DNA from: Diplonema papillatum
Lineage: Eukaryota; Euglenozoa; Diplonemea; Diplonemida; Diplonemidae
Length of the DNA stretch: 64,000 nucleotides
Reading direction: 5' to 3'
NCBI GenBank assembly: GCA_030068145.1
Contig: JAPJBO010000284.1
Location: 62,001-126,000 of the forward strand
Shown in pieces: positions 21,701 through 32,288 of the stretch; positions within the stretch are counted from its first letter, which is position 1, and every line of letters starts with the position of its first letter. A program made the translations under genes and the position numbers. The notes under the pieces were generated by a model. It was not told where the DNA came from. It was given only the letters and a program-made list of their open reading frames with translations, and ran no database searches.

Positions 21701-22164
21701 CCTGGACGTGGTTTCAGGTGGCAAATTGGCAAATGATCATGATCGTCCTACTTGGGCGGTTCAGTTTCCTCGCACATTGCATGTGGCCAAAAAGAAAACT
21801 GCGACGCGACGCCGTGAGAACTGAAACTAGAAATGAAGCTAGTACGCGTGTAGGGCAACACCAATCCCAGGGATTTCCTAGATTTGCCCTTTCAACCCCT
21901 GAAAAAAAAGCATACCGCGGGGCCGCTCCAGTCGTGGAGGCTGGCTCCTCGGTTGCTGAACCGCTTACAAAGCCTCGCCAGGATCTCGTCGAGGGGGTAC
22001 GTTCCGTTTTCTACGGCTTCGCACATGTCGTCGACCTCGTAGCTATTCGACACCGCGAACGCCGCATAAAAAGCATCGAAGGCAAAGCGTGTCTGGTTGT
22101 AGAGCCGGTGCTTTCCTGCCGTGTCGTCGCTTCCCTCGTCCGTAAGCCAGTCGACTACCCCCAT
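18773..22164 (-). CDS. Four-exon gene, unknown function, with two related helical repeats
   Basis: Exons 21916-22164, 21241-21309, 20474-20617 and 18773-19027 join in phase 0 throughout (donors GTATGC, GTGTGC, GTACCG; acceptors CCGCAG, ACACAG, CCACAG) to give 238 residues. Exon 1 contains EVDDMCEAVENGTYPLDEIL followed by LCKRFSNRGASLHDW. Exon 3 contains VPDLVEHVASGRYPLTVVLN followed by KMCSKYAAQGASLIEW. These two align with each other and define a repeat of about 38 residues, [VD]-x-G-x-YPL-x5-LC..(F/Y)...GASL.(D/E)W. Exon 4 is a different, probably beta-rich, terminal domain (IVAEIDGEQVSGVVVSADPN) ending EVYYYDRALILYD. I do not recognise the family. The internal agreement of all splice phases and of the repeat makes the gene likely real. 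Its introns hold a 23-bp tandem array, repeat B copies and a retroelement fragment. Confidence 0.7.
19174..19357. repeat. 23-bp tandem repeat, 8 copies, in intron 3 of the four-exon gene
   Basis: The unit GTACACATGCTGAATCAGTAC plus GT recurs with an exact 23-bp period (CATGCTGAATCAG at 19178, 19201, 19224, 19247, 19270, 19293, 19316 and 19339). Related half-units lie on both sides (CATGCTGAACGTACTGATTT before, GTGCTGAAATCAGTACG after), in partly inverted form. Confidence 0.95.
19628..19850 (-). repeat. Repeat B, reverse-oriented copy, intronic
   Basis: The reverse complement of the B landmarks runs from TGTATAAGCACTTGCTTTGT to CTCTAGCCTCCTTCGAA. It lies within intron 3 (19028-20473) of the four-exon gene. 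Confidence 0.85.
20339..20380 (-). repeat. Duplicate of an exon 3 fragment
   Basis: About 42 bases here match part of exon 3 at 20525-20567 (shared blocks CTTGTTGA, GAGCACATCTTGTTGA and TTGTGCCGCGTAC). In the gene direction this copy lies about 185 bp downstream of the exon, inside the intron. It has single-base differences that break the frame. Confidence 0.75.
20668..20872 (+). mobile_element. 3' fragment of the retroelement at 35.5-38.3 kb
   Basis: It matches 38088-38300: GGCGTGACGTCGTCCC, CATGGTCGGTGTTCTTCCCC, GTAAGTATCCGCTTTG and GATGGAGATGCACGAGCCG occur in the same order. It sits in intron 2 of the four-exon gene, opposite to the gene's sense. A (GT)n tract lies just before it at about 20620-20655. 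The copy is truncated on both sides. Confidence 0.85.
21330..21562 (+). repeat. Repeat B, copy in intron 1 of the four-exon gene
   Basis: A full-length copy by its landmarks (GGAGGCTAGAGGGGGAG to CAAAGCAGGTGCTTATAC). It begins just upstream of the acceptor of exon 2 as read on the minus strand. Confidence 0.85.
21645..21805. repeat. Repeat N, copy 1
   Basis: It matches 63680-63868. Shared blocks are CCGTACACCGCGAGAGT, CGCACTACCCTGAGCCCAAA, TCCTGGACGTGGTTTC, GGCAAATGATCATGATC and CACATTGCATGTGGC. No coding capacity seen. Confidence 0.85.
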
Positions 22165-23235
22165 GTTCTGCTCCCTGTTCTTCTTGCAGCTTGGGGTCGC
22201 TCGTTTTTATCCTCTGCTCTGCACCGGCCCTAAGACTGATGCAAGCTCCTGTGCGTGGGGTATTTCACAAGCCGGAGAGGAAATCATGCTCAGCGGAGAG
22301 CTGCTACACGAGTCACGAAGAACCTAGGTGTGGCGCCTGTGGAGGTCCCATCTGCAGTGCCACGGACACATTCGGCTGGTGTCATCAGCGCGGAACCTGA
22401 GAATCTGCAGACAGGACAGCGGTGAGTCCAGGTCGTTCAAAATATCGCGGTACGGAGGGGATGGGCTGGCGTCATCAGTGCGGAACCTGAGAACCTGCAG
22501 ACAGGACAGCGGTGAGTCCAGGCTGTTCGACACAGATACCCCGTATTCCTACCTGAAAATATCGCGGTACGGAGGGATGGCTGGCGTGTACCGCGATATA
22601 ATCATGATGCAATCAAAGGCACCGCACGGCGCCTTCATTCAACCCAGGTTGCGTTGATTTCGAATAACGTACGTGTGGTACTAACAACAAGAAGACGAAT
22701 AACGTAGAAGAATTGGGACGGAGCGGCGTAGTGTACTCGGGCATAGTGATGTGAGTACGCGGGCTAGAAGACTCTAAAATGAGAAAGGAAGTCTCTGAAG
22801 AGAGACAATGATGTCATCGGCGGGGAATGACCCGACCTGAAACGTCGTGAGCGCACGCTCAGTCACACCACCAGAGATTTGCTGGATTATTGGCCTCGTG
22901 GAGGTGGCCGGAAACATGTGTGGTAGATGTAGACCAACAACATCCGCAAACAACCCCACGACGTCCGTTCCGTGCCACACGTACCCGAGAAGGACGCATC
23001 ACCCGCTCCTTGTTGCAATAATGAGGGTCGTTGACATGTGCCACGTCAATGAGTATCACACTATGCCAGCCTCTCGTTGCGCGAATAAAATTGAACTTGG
23101 TATGATGGTACGCCGTGGAGGCTGTATCGTTTGTGACACTCGCTGTCTACTAGATGCTGCCGGCACGCAGGGGTCAGCGCAAGGTTGAAGGTGATTTCCG
23201 CATGCCGCGCGAGCCTGCGTGCTGGTCGTTGAAAA
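22165..23235. other. Intergenic with a 90-bp tandem duplication
   Basis: At about 22378-22590 a unit anchored by GTCATCAG(C/T)GCGGAACC recurs at 22381 and 22471. On the minus strand each unit carries a good-looking acceptor (CTGTCCTGTCTGCAG) followed by the same short frame (TTCTCAGGTTCCGC, coding LRFR-DD). This resembles the acceptor-plus-exon-fragment duplications seen elsewhere in the window. The rest, to 23235, shows no supported gene. Confidence 0.6.
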
Positions 23236-23453
23236 GAACATTTCCGGAGTTGGGGCTTGCACTGATAAACGAAGCAACGGACGATCAGCATCAACTGACC
23301 AAAGGTGATGAAAATGATAAGGCAAAAGTTTCTTGTTCTTCGCGTGTACAGGGTATAAACCTCCCTGGGGGGAAAAACTTAGTTTAATGTTTAGGCACTT
23401 TTTCGTTGGCTTCGTTTTCTCTTTCATGTGCAACCGTTGTTCCGGAAATGTTC
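23236..23453. repeat. Repeat E, copy 2
   Basis: Ends GAACATTTCCGGAG and TTCCGGAAATGTTC. It is followed by CCCGTCAGTACAGATGTACT, which also follows the 32289-32392 copy, so the repeated unit extends beyond the inverted ends. Confidence 0.85.
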
Positions 23454-23669
23454 CCGTCAGTACAGATGTACTATTAGAATAGTTGAGTTGCAGCTCTTGA
23501 CAAAGATAGATGGAAAAAAGAAGGTGTTTTATTCTTCGCTTTTTCTCACGAACGGGGGGGTCGGTCCTGCTTTTGGCTTTGTAGGTTCTCCCGACTCCCC
23601 AATTCGTGGTCAGCACAAACTCAAGAGGTCTAGTCAACTATTCCCTGCAGTATTGGCATACTTTCAAAA

Positions 23670-24340
<671 letters not shown>

Positions 24341-24760
24341 CCTCAGCCAGGGCTTTCGCGGCGGATTCGTCCAAGGCCATTTCCCAGTGTTTTTATTATA
24401 TGGAAAGAAGAAGGTGTTTTTATTCTTCGCTTTTTCTCACGAACGGGGGGGTCGGTCCTGCTTTTGGCTTTGTAGGTTCTCCCGACTCCCCTATTCGTGG
24501 TCAGCACAAACTCAAGAGGTCTAGTCAACTATTCCCTGCAGTATTGGCATACTTTCAAAAAAAAAAAACAAAAAAGAGAAAGCGACAGGGTCTCGGCGCC
24601 CGTCGGCGGGGTCCATCCGGTCCTCGCGGAACTCCGCGCGTGCCTTCTCTGCGCCGCTAGAGCGGCGTCGGTTTCGCGAAGGTTTGATGCGCGGACCCGG
24701 TCACAGGGTGGATGGACCCTCAGCCCGCCGGGACGTCCACTTCTCAGCGCGCCTGTTCCG

Positions 24761-24940
24761 CACCGGTGGAGTCCAGCCTCAGAAGGTGGAGCTAAAGCTA
24801 GAGTGAAAAAAGTGGGTGACACCCCCCCACGCTTTTTCGCGTCTGCGTTTTACACGCGTTTAGGTTGCAACACACCCGCTCTTGGTGTGACTCGGGCACA
24901 CCCTCTTTAACTCCAGCTTCCGAGGCTGGACTTCACCGTG
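24761..24940. repeat. Repeat D, copy 2
   Basis: It begins CACCGGTGGAGTCCAGCCTC and ends GAGGCTGGACTTCACCGTG. The internal CACACCC/GGTGTG hairpins are partly degraded. Confidence 0.8.
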
Positions 24941-25326
24941 CACAGTCCCCTCTTGCGAGCTTGCTCTATTCAACAAACCGCCACTTACTGAGGGACGAAC
25001 TTTTTGGTTGGCTCATTTAACTTTGTTGTTGGGGCTGTCGATTTCGCAAGCTCGCAATCTAGGGCTCTGAACAAAGCGCGCGTGAGAACTGTCGCGAAAG
25101 AAAAAGGACGAAACAACAACAACAACACCAACAGATCCTTTCTCTAAGGGGCGGAGGGAGCAGAAGCGAGAACCGAGAGTGAAAAGAGGAAGCGCGCGGC
25201 GTCGGTGCGGAGTGGCTCTATATTTGAGCCACACGCGCAAAGGCCGCAGCGAACATCCCCACTCCGCCTCACCCGCATTCCATTCCTTTCCCCCCCCCCC
25301 TTGGCGCGAGAGGACCATTAGGTGGG
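24941..25326. other. Short 3' spacer of the MBL/rhodanese gene
   Basis: Contains ACAACAACAACAAC on the plus strand near 25105-25125 and a C10 run near 25291. No gene seen. Confidence 0.5.
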
Positions 25327-27495
25327 TCAACTCGTGCATTTGATGCTGGGGTCTTTCAGCGTCCAGAGGGCCGGGTTGTGGGTCATGACGGTGAGGCCGC
25401 CGTCGACGATGTCGGTGGACGGGATGGAGAAGGCGTTGAGGATCGTCGCGGCGATGAAGGACCGGTAGCCGCCGGCGCAGTAGGTCACGACCGGTGCCAC
25501 GGGGACGATGGAGAGCGATCGCTTCAGGATGGCAGGGGTCTCCGTGCACCACTGCTTGACGCTCTCGAGCGGCACGTGCGCCGCAGAGGCCACCGCCTGC
25601 GCGCTGTTTTCGACGTGGCTGCGCACGTCCAAGTAGAACCCGCTTTCCCCGATCTCCGACAGATCCGACGCAACGCGTTCGAGGCGGCACAGCGTCAGCC
25701 CGGTGTTGGTCGACATGTCCACCACCTCGGTCAAAAACCGGCCCAACCCGACGAGCGACAGCTTTCGGACCAGCGGCGCGACGAACGAGCCGTCGCTCAC
25801 GATCGCCACGACGCGCAAATCCGCGTGCCTCTTCACGAGCGCCGCTGCAAACGCCTCGAACCGGAGCCCGTCTACCATCGGCAGGGAGACGCTGCCCTTC
25901 ACGTGCCCGGCGCAGTACTCCGCTATGGGGCGGACATCCACGAGCAGCGGCACCGTTGCCGCCTCGGGGGTGGGCTGAGAGGGGCAAAGGTGGGCCAGCA
26001 TCGCGCGCTTCGCGGCGTCGGGGCGCCACTTCCGGCGGACGAACTCCTTGAGGGAGAGCACCTGCGGCGGCGCGCCGGCGGCGGCCGGCGGCGCGGCCGC
26101 GCTGTTTTCGGCGTGGAAGTCGCGGAAGGACTCGGGGAACGGGATCCTGTTGAGGGCCAGCCGCTCGACGTGCGCGAGGAAGGCCTCCTTCGACGCGTCG
26201 GCGGGGCTTTTGTAGTGCCCGGGGACCAGCGACGTGGCGTGGTTGCCCGTGTCGAACATCGACCGCAGGCGGGCGCAGAACTTCGGCTCGACGGTGTGGC
26301 CGGAGAACTGCATGCCGCAGCGCGCGGGGAACACAGTGCAGTCGGCGTCGAACGCCGTGATTTTGATGAGGGATTCGTACAGCATCTCGGCCATCTCCGC
26401 TTCCGTGCCCCCGGCGGGGGAGACGTGCGCTTCGACGTCCGTCCGGCCGACGGTGTCGACGAGGAGGGTCGCGCCCGTGAAAGCTGCGATTTCGACGTCG
26501 GACACCAACCCGGGGGGGTCACCCCGTTTTTCCCTCCGGACTGTCAGCGCGTACGTGACGGAGTCCAGCGTGTGGCCCGGGGTCGGCAGGCACTTGAGCT
26601 TGCTCCCGTTCGACAGCTCGAACACCAGCTCCTCGTCGATGACCTTCCGCTCGCGGTCGGGGCGCACCGCCTGCCGCCCGGCGTACACCGCACACCCGGT
26701 TGCTGCGCGCAGCGCGAAGTGCCCGCCGGCGCAGTCCCACGGCGTGTGCGTGAGGAGCACCGCCTTCAGCTCGAGGCCTTCCTGCTCTAACACCCGCAGG
26801 TACACCCCTGAATCGGCGGTCGGGTCGATGATGTACGCGGCGCGGGTTCCGAGGTCGCCGATGATCACCGACGCACTCGACAGCTCCGGGCACGGGAGGT
26901 GGATGACGGTTAAAAATCGGCTCTGCCCGGCGTCCCGCACGAGCTTGTCGCCCCTCCAGTAGGCGAGGTGCGCGAGGATGTCGGGGGTCCCGCCGAGGAT
27001 GCGGGTGCCGTTCATCGCGACGTACGGCGTCGCGGGGTCGATGTCGTCAAGGCCGCGGGCTGTCAGCCAGCGGGCATACGCCTCGGCCGGCATCAGCTGG
27101 AGCCAGAGCCGGAGATCGTCGACGTACATCCCGCGCAGGTTGCGGACGGCGCGGGCCGCGCGCAGCGCCGCATCGCAGCCGTGGCTGGCGACGATCGCGA
27201 TCTTATCCATGCACGCCGCCGGGACCTCCTCGGCGAGGTGCCGCCCGAGGGCCGCCGGCGCCGCGGCGCCGGCTGCCTCCGCGCCGCCCGCATCGCCCGC
27301 GACGTGGGCGGGGCTCGCCCCCGCCGCGTCCCGCGCGCGCTTCGGGGCGCCGCCGTCGGGGGCCGCCGGCCCCGTGCCTTCCTCTTCCCGCTTGCGCTTC
27401 GACAGGTAGCTCGCGGCCTCCTCTTCGGTCATGCCCATCTCGCTCGCCAGCCACTGCGCGCGCGCTCGGCTGGCTTCGGCGCCCGGCCCGGGCAT
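25327..27495 (-). CDS. Metallo-beta-lactamase-fold protein with two rhodanese domains, degenerate metal site
   Basis: A single-exon gene of 722 residues. The architecture is that of persulfide dioxygenase (ETHE1-like) fused to two rhodanese domains, a fusion known from sulfide and glutathione persulfide metabolism. The MBL metal-binding loop, normally THxHxDH, reads THTPWDC at about 249-255, so two of its His ligands are lost. The later PTPGHTLDS (about 303-311) and LLVDTVGRTDV segments are kept. Rhodanese 1 (DVRPIAEYCAGH, near 520) lacks the active-site Cys (IVSDGS near 564). Rhodanese 2 keeps it (YCAGGYRS near 672). The N-terminus has a low-complexity Lys/Arg and Ala/Gly region with a possible nuclear signal (SKRKREEE) and no clear mitochondrial presequence. 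The enzyme is probably altered or inactive in the MBL part, while persulfide transfer by domain 2 stays possible. Confidence 0.8.
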   Translation of the reverse strand: MPGPGAEASRARAQWLASEMGMTEEEAASYLSKRKREEEGTGPAAPDGGAPKRARDAAGASPAHVAGDAGGAEAAGAAAPAALGRHLAEEVPAACMDKIAIVASHGCDAALRAARAVRNLRGMYVDDLRLWLQLMPAEAYARWLTARGLDDIDPATPYVAMNGTRILGGTPDILAHLAYWRGDKLVRDAGQSRFLTVIHLPCPELSSASVIIGDLGTRAAYIIDPTADSGVYLRVLEQEGLELKAVLLTHTPWDCAGGHFALRAATGCAVYAGRQAVRPDRERKVIDEELVFELSNGSKLKCLPTPGHTLDSVTYALTVRREKRGDPPGLVSDVEIAAFTGATLLVDTVGRTDVEAHVSPAGGTEAEMAEMLYESLIKITAFDADCTVFPARCGMQFSGHTVEPKFCARLRSMFDTGNHATSLVPGHYKSPADASKEAFLAHVERLALNRIPFPESFRDFHAENSAAAPPAAAGAPPQVLSLKEFVRRKWRPDAAKRAMLAHLCPSQPTPEAATVPLLVDVRPIAEYCAGHVKGSVSLPMVDGLRFEAFAAALVKRHADLRVVAIVSDGSFVAPLVRKLSLVGLGRFLTEVVDMSTNTGLTLCRLERVASDLSEIGESGFYLDVRSHVENSAQAVASAAHVPLESVKQWCTETPAILKRSLSIVPVAPVVTYCAGGYRSFIAATILNAFSIPSTDIVDGGLTVMTHNPALWTLKDPSIKCTS

Positions 27496-28027
27496 TCACG
27501 GGGAGGGGGGACAGTCCTAGTCTAGCGTCCAGGCAGAATCTTGCCTCTCATGTGTGGTTATTAGATGAGGGGGCAGTGCGCGCGGCTTGCCCGCACGACA
27601 CGGTGCCGCTCCACTCGGCCCGGTCCTTTCTTCTCCGGGGCGAGGGGTGGGTGGGAGTGGGGAAGGGGGTGCCGGCAGAGTGCCCGAGCACCTGTGTGTG
27701 AGTTTTTGGAGTTAAAAAAAGTTCGCTTGAGAATCGAGGGGGTTTAGAGTCTCCGGGAGGGAGCCTTCATCGGATGGGTTCTTTTAATGCAGTTTCAGGG
27801 AACAGGGCTGGACCATCCCACGCTGGTCATAGAAGAGTCCCACGCGTTTTGGGCGTAGCACACCCGCTTATAACCCAACGTCGGCAATTGTTCATCGCGC
27901 AACAGCAGAATATGCACCTGGGTTCCACCGGGGCTTGAGCTTTGATGGTGTGTCGCTTCCGATCTCCAGGCGAAACATATGCCTTCTCCCTTTCGCTATC
28001 CATATCACGTTGACGCATCTACACGGC
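27496..28027. other. 5' spacer with degraded repeats
   Basis: Upstream of the MBL/rhodanese start is a pyrimidine-rich stretch on the minus strand (CTGTCCCCCCTCCCC). Beyond it is a motif TAGGCAGA..TGCCTCTCATG that also occurs near 8195 and 21005. A degraded repeat C trace lies at about 27700-27770. No gene seen. Confidence 0.5.
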
Positions 28028-28240
28028 GAAATTTGTTGAACGCCTACGCCCGCCACTAAACCCACATTTACCTGTGCTTCGTGTGGGCTACAGCACATTT
28101 CACCTCCGTTGATCTTCGGAATAGTGTTGCGATAGTGGGGAGTCATCGGCGTGCCGATGAGTACCACACTTTGATCTTTCGCAACTGGCAGTCTCCTCAA
28201 GCATTTTCTACAAAGCAGGTGCTTTAACACTGCTTATACA
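28028..28240 (+). repeat. Repeat B, 5'-truncated copy
   Basis: It starts within the element (TTGTTGAACGCCTACGCCCG) and continues to CTACAAAGCAGGTGCTT. It carries an insertion around 28118-28172, including GGAGTCATCGGCGTGCCGAT. Confidence 0.8.
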
Positions 28241-28518
28241 AAAAGGAAAGCAAGCTGAAGAATGGGGAACGACGGCAAGTATCCCACAAGATGACAGGGA
28301 GGTAGGACAGGAGGTAGAACAGCCAGCCTCGGAAGAGCAAGAATATATATATATTTTTTTTTATGCGACTGCTATCTGAGAGATGGGCCTAGGATGATCG
28401 CCTGTGGCTTCTCCCAATCGTTGTACGTTGTTGGCCAACGCGTCTTGCGAGGCAACATGCAAAGCCCGCAACAGGAAGGCAATGCACATGTCGCTGCAAG
28501 GCTGCGGCCTCTGCCGCC

Positions 28519-28872
28519 CGAACAATACTCGAAGGGGCCGCCCAGTGCTTACTTCGACGGAGGCTACAGGGGGTGGGCATCACAACTGCAAGTATTTTCC
28601 CTGTCGACGCTTCGCCCGGCACTAAACCCCAGATTCACCTGTGGTTCGTGTGGGCTACCGCACGTTCCTCCTTTGTGATTCGGGACTCTTGCGGTAGTGG
28701 AGAATCACGCGCATGCTGATGGGTATCACACTGTCCCTCCTTTGTGATTCGGGACTCTTGCGGCAGTGGGGAATCACGTGCATGCTGATGGGTACCGCAC
28801 TGTCCCTCCTTTGTGTTTTTGCAACTGGCCTCCTCGAGGACTTCCTACTAGCAGGTGCTTATTCAAAACAAT
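28519..28872 (+). repeat. Repeat B, copy with an internal tandem duplication
   Basis: Landmarks of B are present from ACTCGAAGG to AGCAGGTGCTTATTCAAAA. A segment of about 66 bp (CCTCCTTTGTGATTCGGGAC) is repeated at about 28671 and 28737. Confidence 0.8.
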
Positions 28873-30142
28873 AAGGCGCGGCGACACCGGAGGGCTCGGC
28901 GTTTGGTTGGCTGCTACATGACGCCGGCTACGATTGCTGTGGCAACCGGCGACGAACGTTGTTTCGTGTTACCGTCGATCCCGACAGTTTTTTGTTTTGT
29001 TTTCGTTGTTCATTCCTCGACCCAGGACATCAGCTCGCCCCTTTCCAAAATCGCGGGAATTCGCAGGAATCACCGCTTTGCGACCCAAAAAATCGGGTGG
29101 TCCCCCGCAAATGCGTTGCTCGTCAGACCCGAAGTGTCAGATATGCGCTCCGCGGCTGGTTGTTTCATTTCTCATTTTTTGCGGTGTCCTTTCTTCTAGG
29201 CAGTAGCTTATTATACACTGGGTTCAACATTGCAGGCGACGCCGCCGCATTTCATGCGGAAAGAAAACAGAGGAGAGTGGCAACACGGCTGCCGGGCAGA
29301 AGTCCAATCGCAAGCGGAGCTTGTGAAAGAAGTGGCGGCACAGTGCGGGTGTGCTCGGGGTCATTTCGCGGAACCGAGTCTTTCCCGTCTCTGAAGCTTC
29401 AGCACCCGCCTTCGTGGTTTGCATCTCAAAACGCATGCAAGGCGAACACCCGAGACTTCACAGAGACAGCGCGCTGCTTCTACCGGCAGAGGCACATTCT
29501 TCTTTGCCAGGCGGAAGAGTGGCGTGCATTGTTTCTTCAAGCAAGAGCCCTTGTGGATCCGAGCGGTCTTATCTGCATCTGCGGCCAAACCTGATTTACT
29601 GGAAAACAGAATTCGAGGTCAAGTACACTTGGCTGGCAATTCGAATGCAGTTCCGGACTGGCACAAAAGCAAAAAAAATTGACTGGCATCCTGAAAAACA
29701 AGAAAACAAACGACCTTCCCCCCAGGGCAGGCGATTGTGAAGCCCAGCTCGGCTGGGTCGTGAACAGAGAGGCGATTTCTGGATGGAGAGCACTGGATGC
29801 AAAGTGGAGGAGAGGTTTCTAGGTCGTAATCGACCGAAGGAAGTTAATTGCTTGCTGCGCTTTGAAAGATGCCCGTCGACGAGCTTGCTCGGACGCGCAG
29901 AATTGCCGAAAGGAAATGCGTGAAACATAGCTCAACCCGGATGCCCATTGGCATCACCCTGTCGATCATGTCCATGTCCACAGGCCGGGGATGGCGGCGT
30001 CGTCTCTTTTGAAGTCGTGTCGGCGCTTGTAACGCTTCACGTGGGTAGCGGCACTAACCCATAACCGGGGTTGTGAGGTTAAGGGCTAATTGTCAGTTTC
30101 AAGCGAGAGGTCCGTCTCCAGCAAGAAAGTAGTATGGCGCTT
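28873..30142. other. Intergenic, no supported gene
   Basis: Long overlapping frames occur on the plus strand (28959-29594 and 29351-29740) but none shows a domain, and they oppose the local gene direction. I cannot support a gene. Confidence 0.45.
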
Positions 30143-30252
30143 TGCTTTTATTTGTGCGCACGAGCGGAACTCACCTGCTTTAGCAAGTTTCATGCAGTAC
30201 GCTGCCAACTACTAATGGTTTAGTACCAACAATGCATTGTCAGCACAAAAAA
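30143..30252. repeat. Repeat M, copy 1, at the 3' end of the methyltransferase gene
   Basis: It matches 57413-57510: GTGCGCACGAGCGGAACTCACCTGC, then TTTAGTACCAACAATGCATTGT. A partial copy lies at 1757-1800 just downstream of the Gln-rich gene. Two of the three copies therefore lie just past a minus-strand stop codon. Confidence 0.75.
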
Positions 30253-30279
30253 AGCCGGCCCCGCCGGCCGAGCCGCGTC

Positions 30280-31293
30280 TCACTTTTTCTCGGCGACGAT
30301 GCGCACGCCGCGGAGGGGCGAGTGAGAGAAGAGCGAGCTGACGGTGGTGTTGAAGTAGTCCATCTGGTTGAAGATCTCCTCGTTGTGCACGCGCAGGTGC
30401 CGCTCCTTCTGGTCGGCGTAAGCCTGGCGCCGAGCTTCGACGAAGCCCCTCCACGTCTGCGTCTCGTCTGACCAGCGGATATTCGTGAACCCTGCCTCTT
30501 CCAACGTTCTGACGTACTCATCCCTCGTCGGCAGCAAACCCTCCGGGATGTATACGTCCCGAGCAAGCATCCCCTTCTGCTCCTCACTCAGCTTTTCCGG
30601 CTCGTCGCAGTAGAAGTCTTCCACGTAAATCATGCCGCCTGACCGAAGCGCTTTATTCGCGTTCTTCCACACGCGCGTTCGTTCGGATACGTGGATGTGC
30701 AGGATGGTCAGCCAGCTTACCAAACCGTCGAAGCCGGTGCCTGTTTTTGAGATCAACTCATCGTCGGTCGCGTCTGCGTGCAGCAGCGACACTTTGTCGT
30801 CGAGCCCGCAGCGCGCCGTGAGCAGGCACGCGATGTCCCTGACGTCGCTTTGCATCTCGACGCCGGTCGTCTGGCAGCCGCAAATCTGCGAAATCACGCG
30901 CGCAGGGCCGCCGAAGCCGCAGCCGACGTCCAGCACCCTGCTTTCCTTCCCCAGCTTCAGGGTTTCCACCACATTCCTGCAACCATCCACTCCAGAGTAG
31001 TTCATCATGGTCACCTTATGCACGTCGGCCGCCTCGATGGGCCCCGAACATCGGTCGTACCCAAGCTCTGCAAGCTCATTTGCGACGCGGTCCAGCCCTG
31101 TGTACAGCTTCATCGTCTTGATCATGTCGCTGACCGTCCCCATTCGCAGTGTAATGGCGCGTTTCTGTCCTCCAGCGGCTGGAGTCGATGCGCTTCGTTT
31201 TTCGGCGGGTGTTTCCTTTTTTTCCTGTTCATGGTGGGTTGGTGCTTCTGGAGTAACAGGGGCGGCGTGTCCAAGGTCGCCAGTGCCACTCAT
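30280..31293 (-). CDS. SAM-dependent small-molecule methyltransferase
   Basis: A single-exon gene of 337 residues. Class I methyltransferase fold: motif I is VLDVGCGFGGPARVI (119-133), followed by GVEMQ (motif II acidic residue) and LLHADATDDEL. HNPG-type catalytic motifs are absent. The pattern GVDGCRNVVETLKLG plus GCGFGGPAR resembles the sarcosine/dimethylglycine and phosphoethanolamine methyltransferase group, so a small amine or a lipid head group is a plausible substrate; the exact one cannot be read. The C-terminus (FVEARRQAYADQKERHLR to RIVAEKK) matches the length and ending of that group. The first 50 residues are Pro/Lys-rich and probably disordered, with no targeting signal. ATG at 31293 is the first in-frame Met. 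Repeat M follows the stop within about 30 bp. Confidence 0.8.
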   Translation of the reverse strand: MSGTGDLGHAAPVTPEAPTHHEQEKKETPAEKRSASTPAAGGQKRAITLRMGTVSDMIKTMKLYTGLDRVANELAELGYDRCSGPIEAADVHKVTMMNYSGVDGCRNVVETLKLGKESRVLDVGCGFGGPARVISQICGCQTTGVEMQSDVRDIACLLTARCGLDDKVSLLHADATDDELISKTGTGFDGLVSWLTILHIHVSERTRVWKNANKALRSGGMIYVEDFYCDEPEKLSEEQKGMLARDVYIPEGLLPTRDEYVRTLEEAGFTNIRWSDETQTWRGFVEARRQAYADQKERHLRVHNEEIFNQMDYFNTTVSSLFSHSPLRGVRIVAEKK

Positions 31294-32288
31294 TGCGAGA
31301 AGAAATCTTGAGCCTTCAGGTTCAGCTTGCGCTGCATCTAGTTCTCAACAACGGTACCTTGGCGCCACTTGTAATAATGAGCAACGAACGACTGCAGCAT
31401 CACAACAGTTATCTCCAACACTCCAGTGGCGTGGCCGTTGGCTTCCTTGCAGTGTCTTCAACGCACCAATGGCGCGGCCCTCGGTTGCGCTGCATGCAAC
31501 CAACACTAATGAAGAATCCGCTCCGCAGGATCCACAGTACCAGTCATTTCGCCTTGGTTCGGGACCGCGTAGGCCGCCTCAGCATTCTGCTTCCTTCGCC
31601 CAGCTTTACGACGTTCTTGCGGTCGATGCCTCCGGGCCCTGCCGTAGCAGCATTTCTACCACCTTCGCATCGTTGTTTTTTTTTCAATTTAACGGCTCAC
31701 GCCGGCCGTTGCCGTCGACTCCCTCAGAGCCTCCGGCAGCAAATACACACGCAGCGCTGCAGGCCCTTTGCTGCTCAATTACTCGCCAGGCAAGTTGACT
31801 GTTGCAAGAACGGAGGAAAAACGGTCAGGTGCAGTACTCAACTTAATCTCTACACAGCAACCTGCACACATTTGGACCTGGCAACACTTTGCCGATGCTA
31901 GACGAAGAAACTTAACGAGATAAGCAATACACGGAAGGCGTGCCAAATGGGAAACGACGAAACTTACCGAGATATGCAATACATGAACCGCGTGTAACGG
32001 CAGGCTGAGCCTTTCACTCTGACGTTCCGCAAAGTGTCCGTGCGCGAAGACAGGGTTACGTTTACGTAGTTGTTGTTTGTGTTCAAATGTCAGATGATGC
32101 CAGCAAAGGACAACTTCTACACTCCTAGGCCAGCGAACGAGCTCACGGTGGCAAGCTGAACCACAGGAAGTACGGCGCGGCGTCATGTCGGTGGCACACA
32201 GCCTGCACAGACATGCGCGGCTTCACTGGTTTGCTGAGGTGCACTGAGAGCGGCCGTTACTCTATCCGCCGACTTTTGGTGGGCCAGA
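31294..32288. other. Intergenic, nothing recognised
   Basis: Open frames on the plus strand (31293-31901) are antisense extensions over the methyltransferase 5' region and have no domain. Two short segments near 31900 and 31965 share ACGA.ACTTA(A/C)CGAGATA.GCAATACA, a small tandem repeat. Confidence 0.45.

Noticed and set aside
25378..26790. Plus-strand frame of 470 codons
   Set aside because: Antisense to the MBL/rhodanese gene, whose domains are clear.
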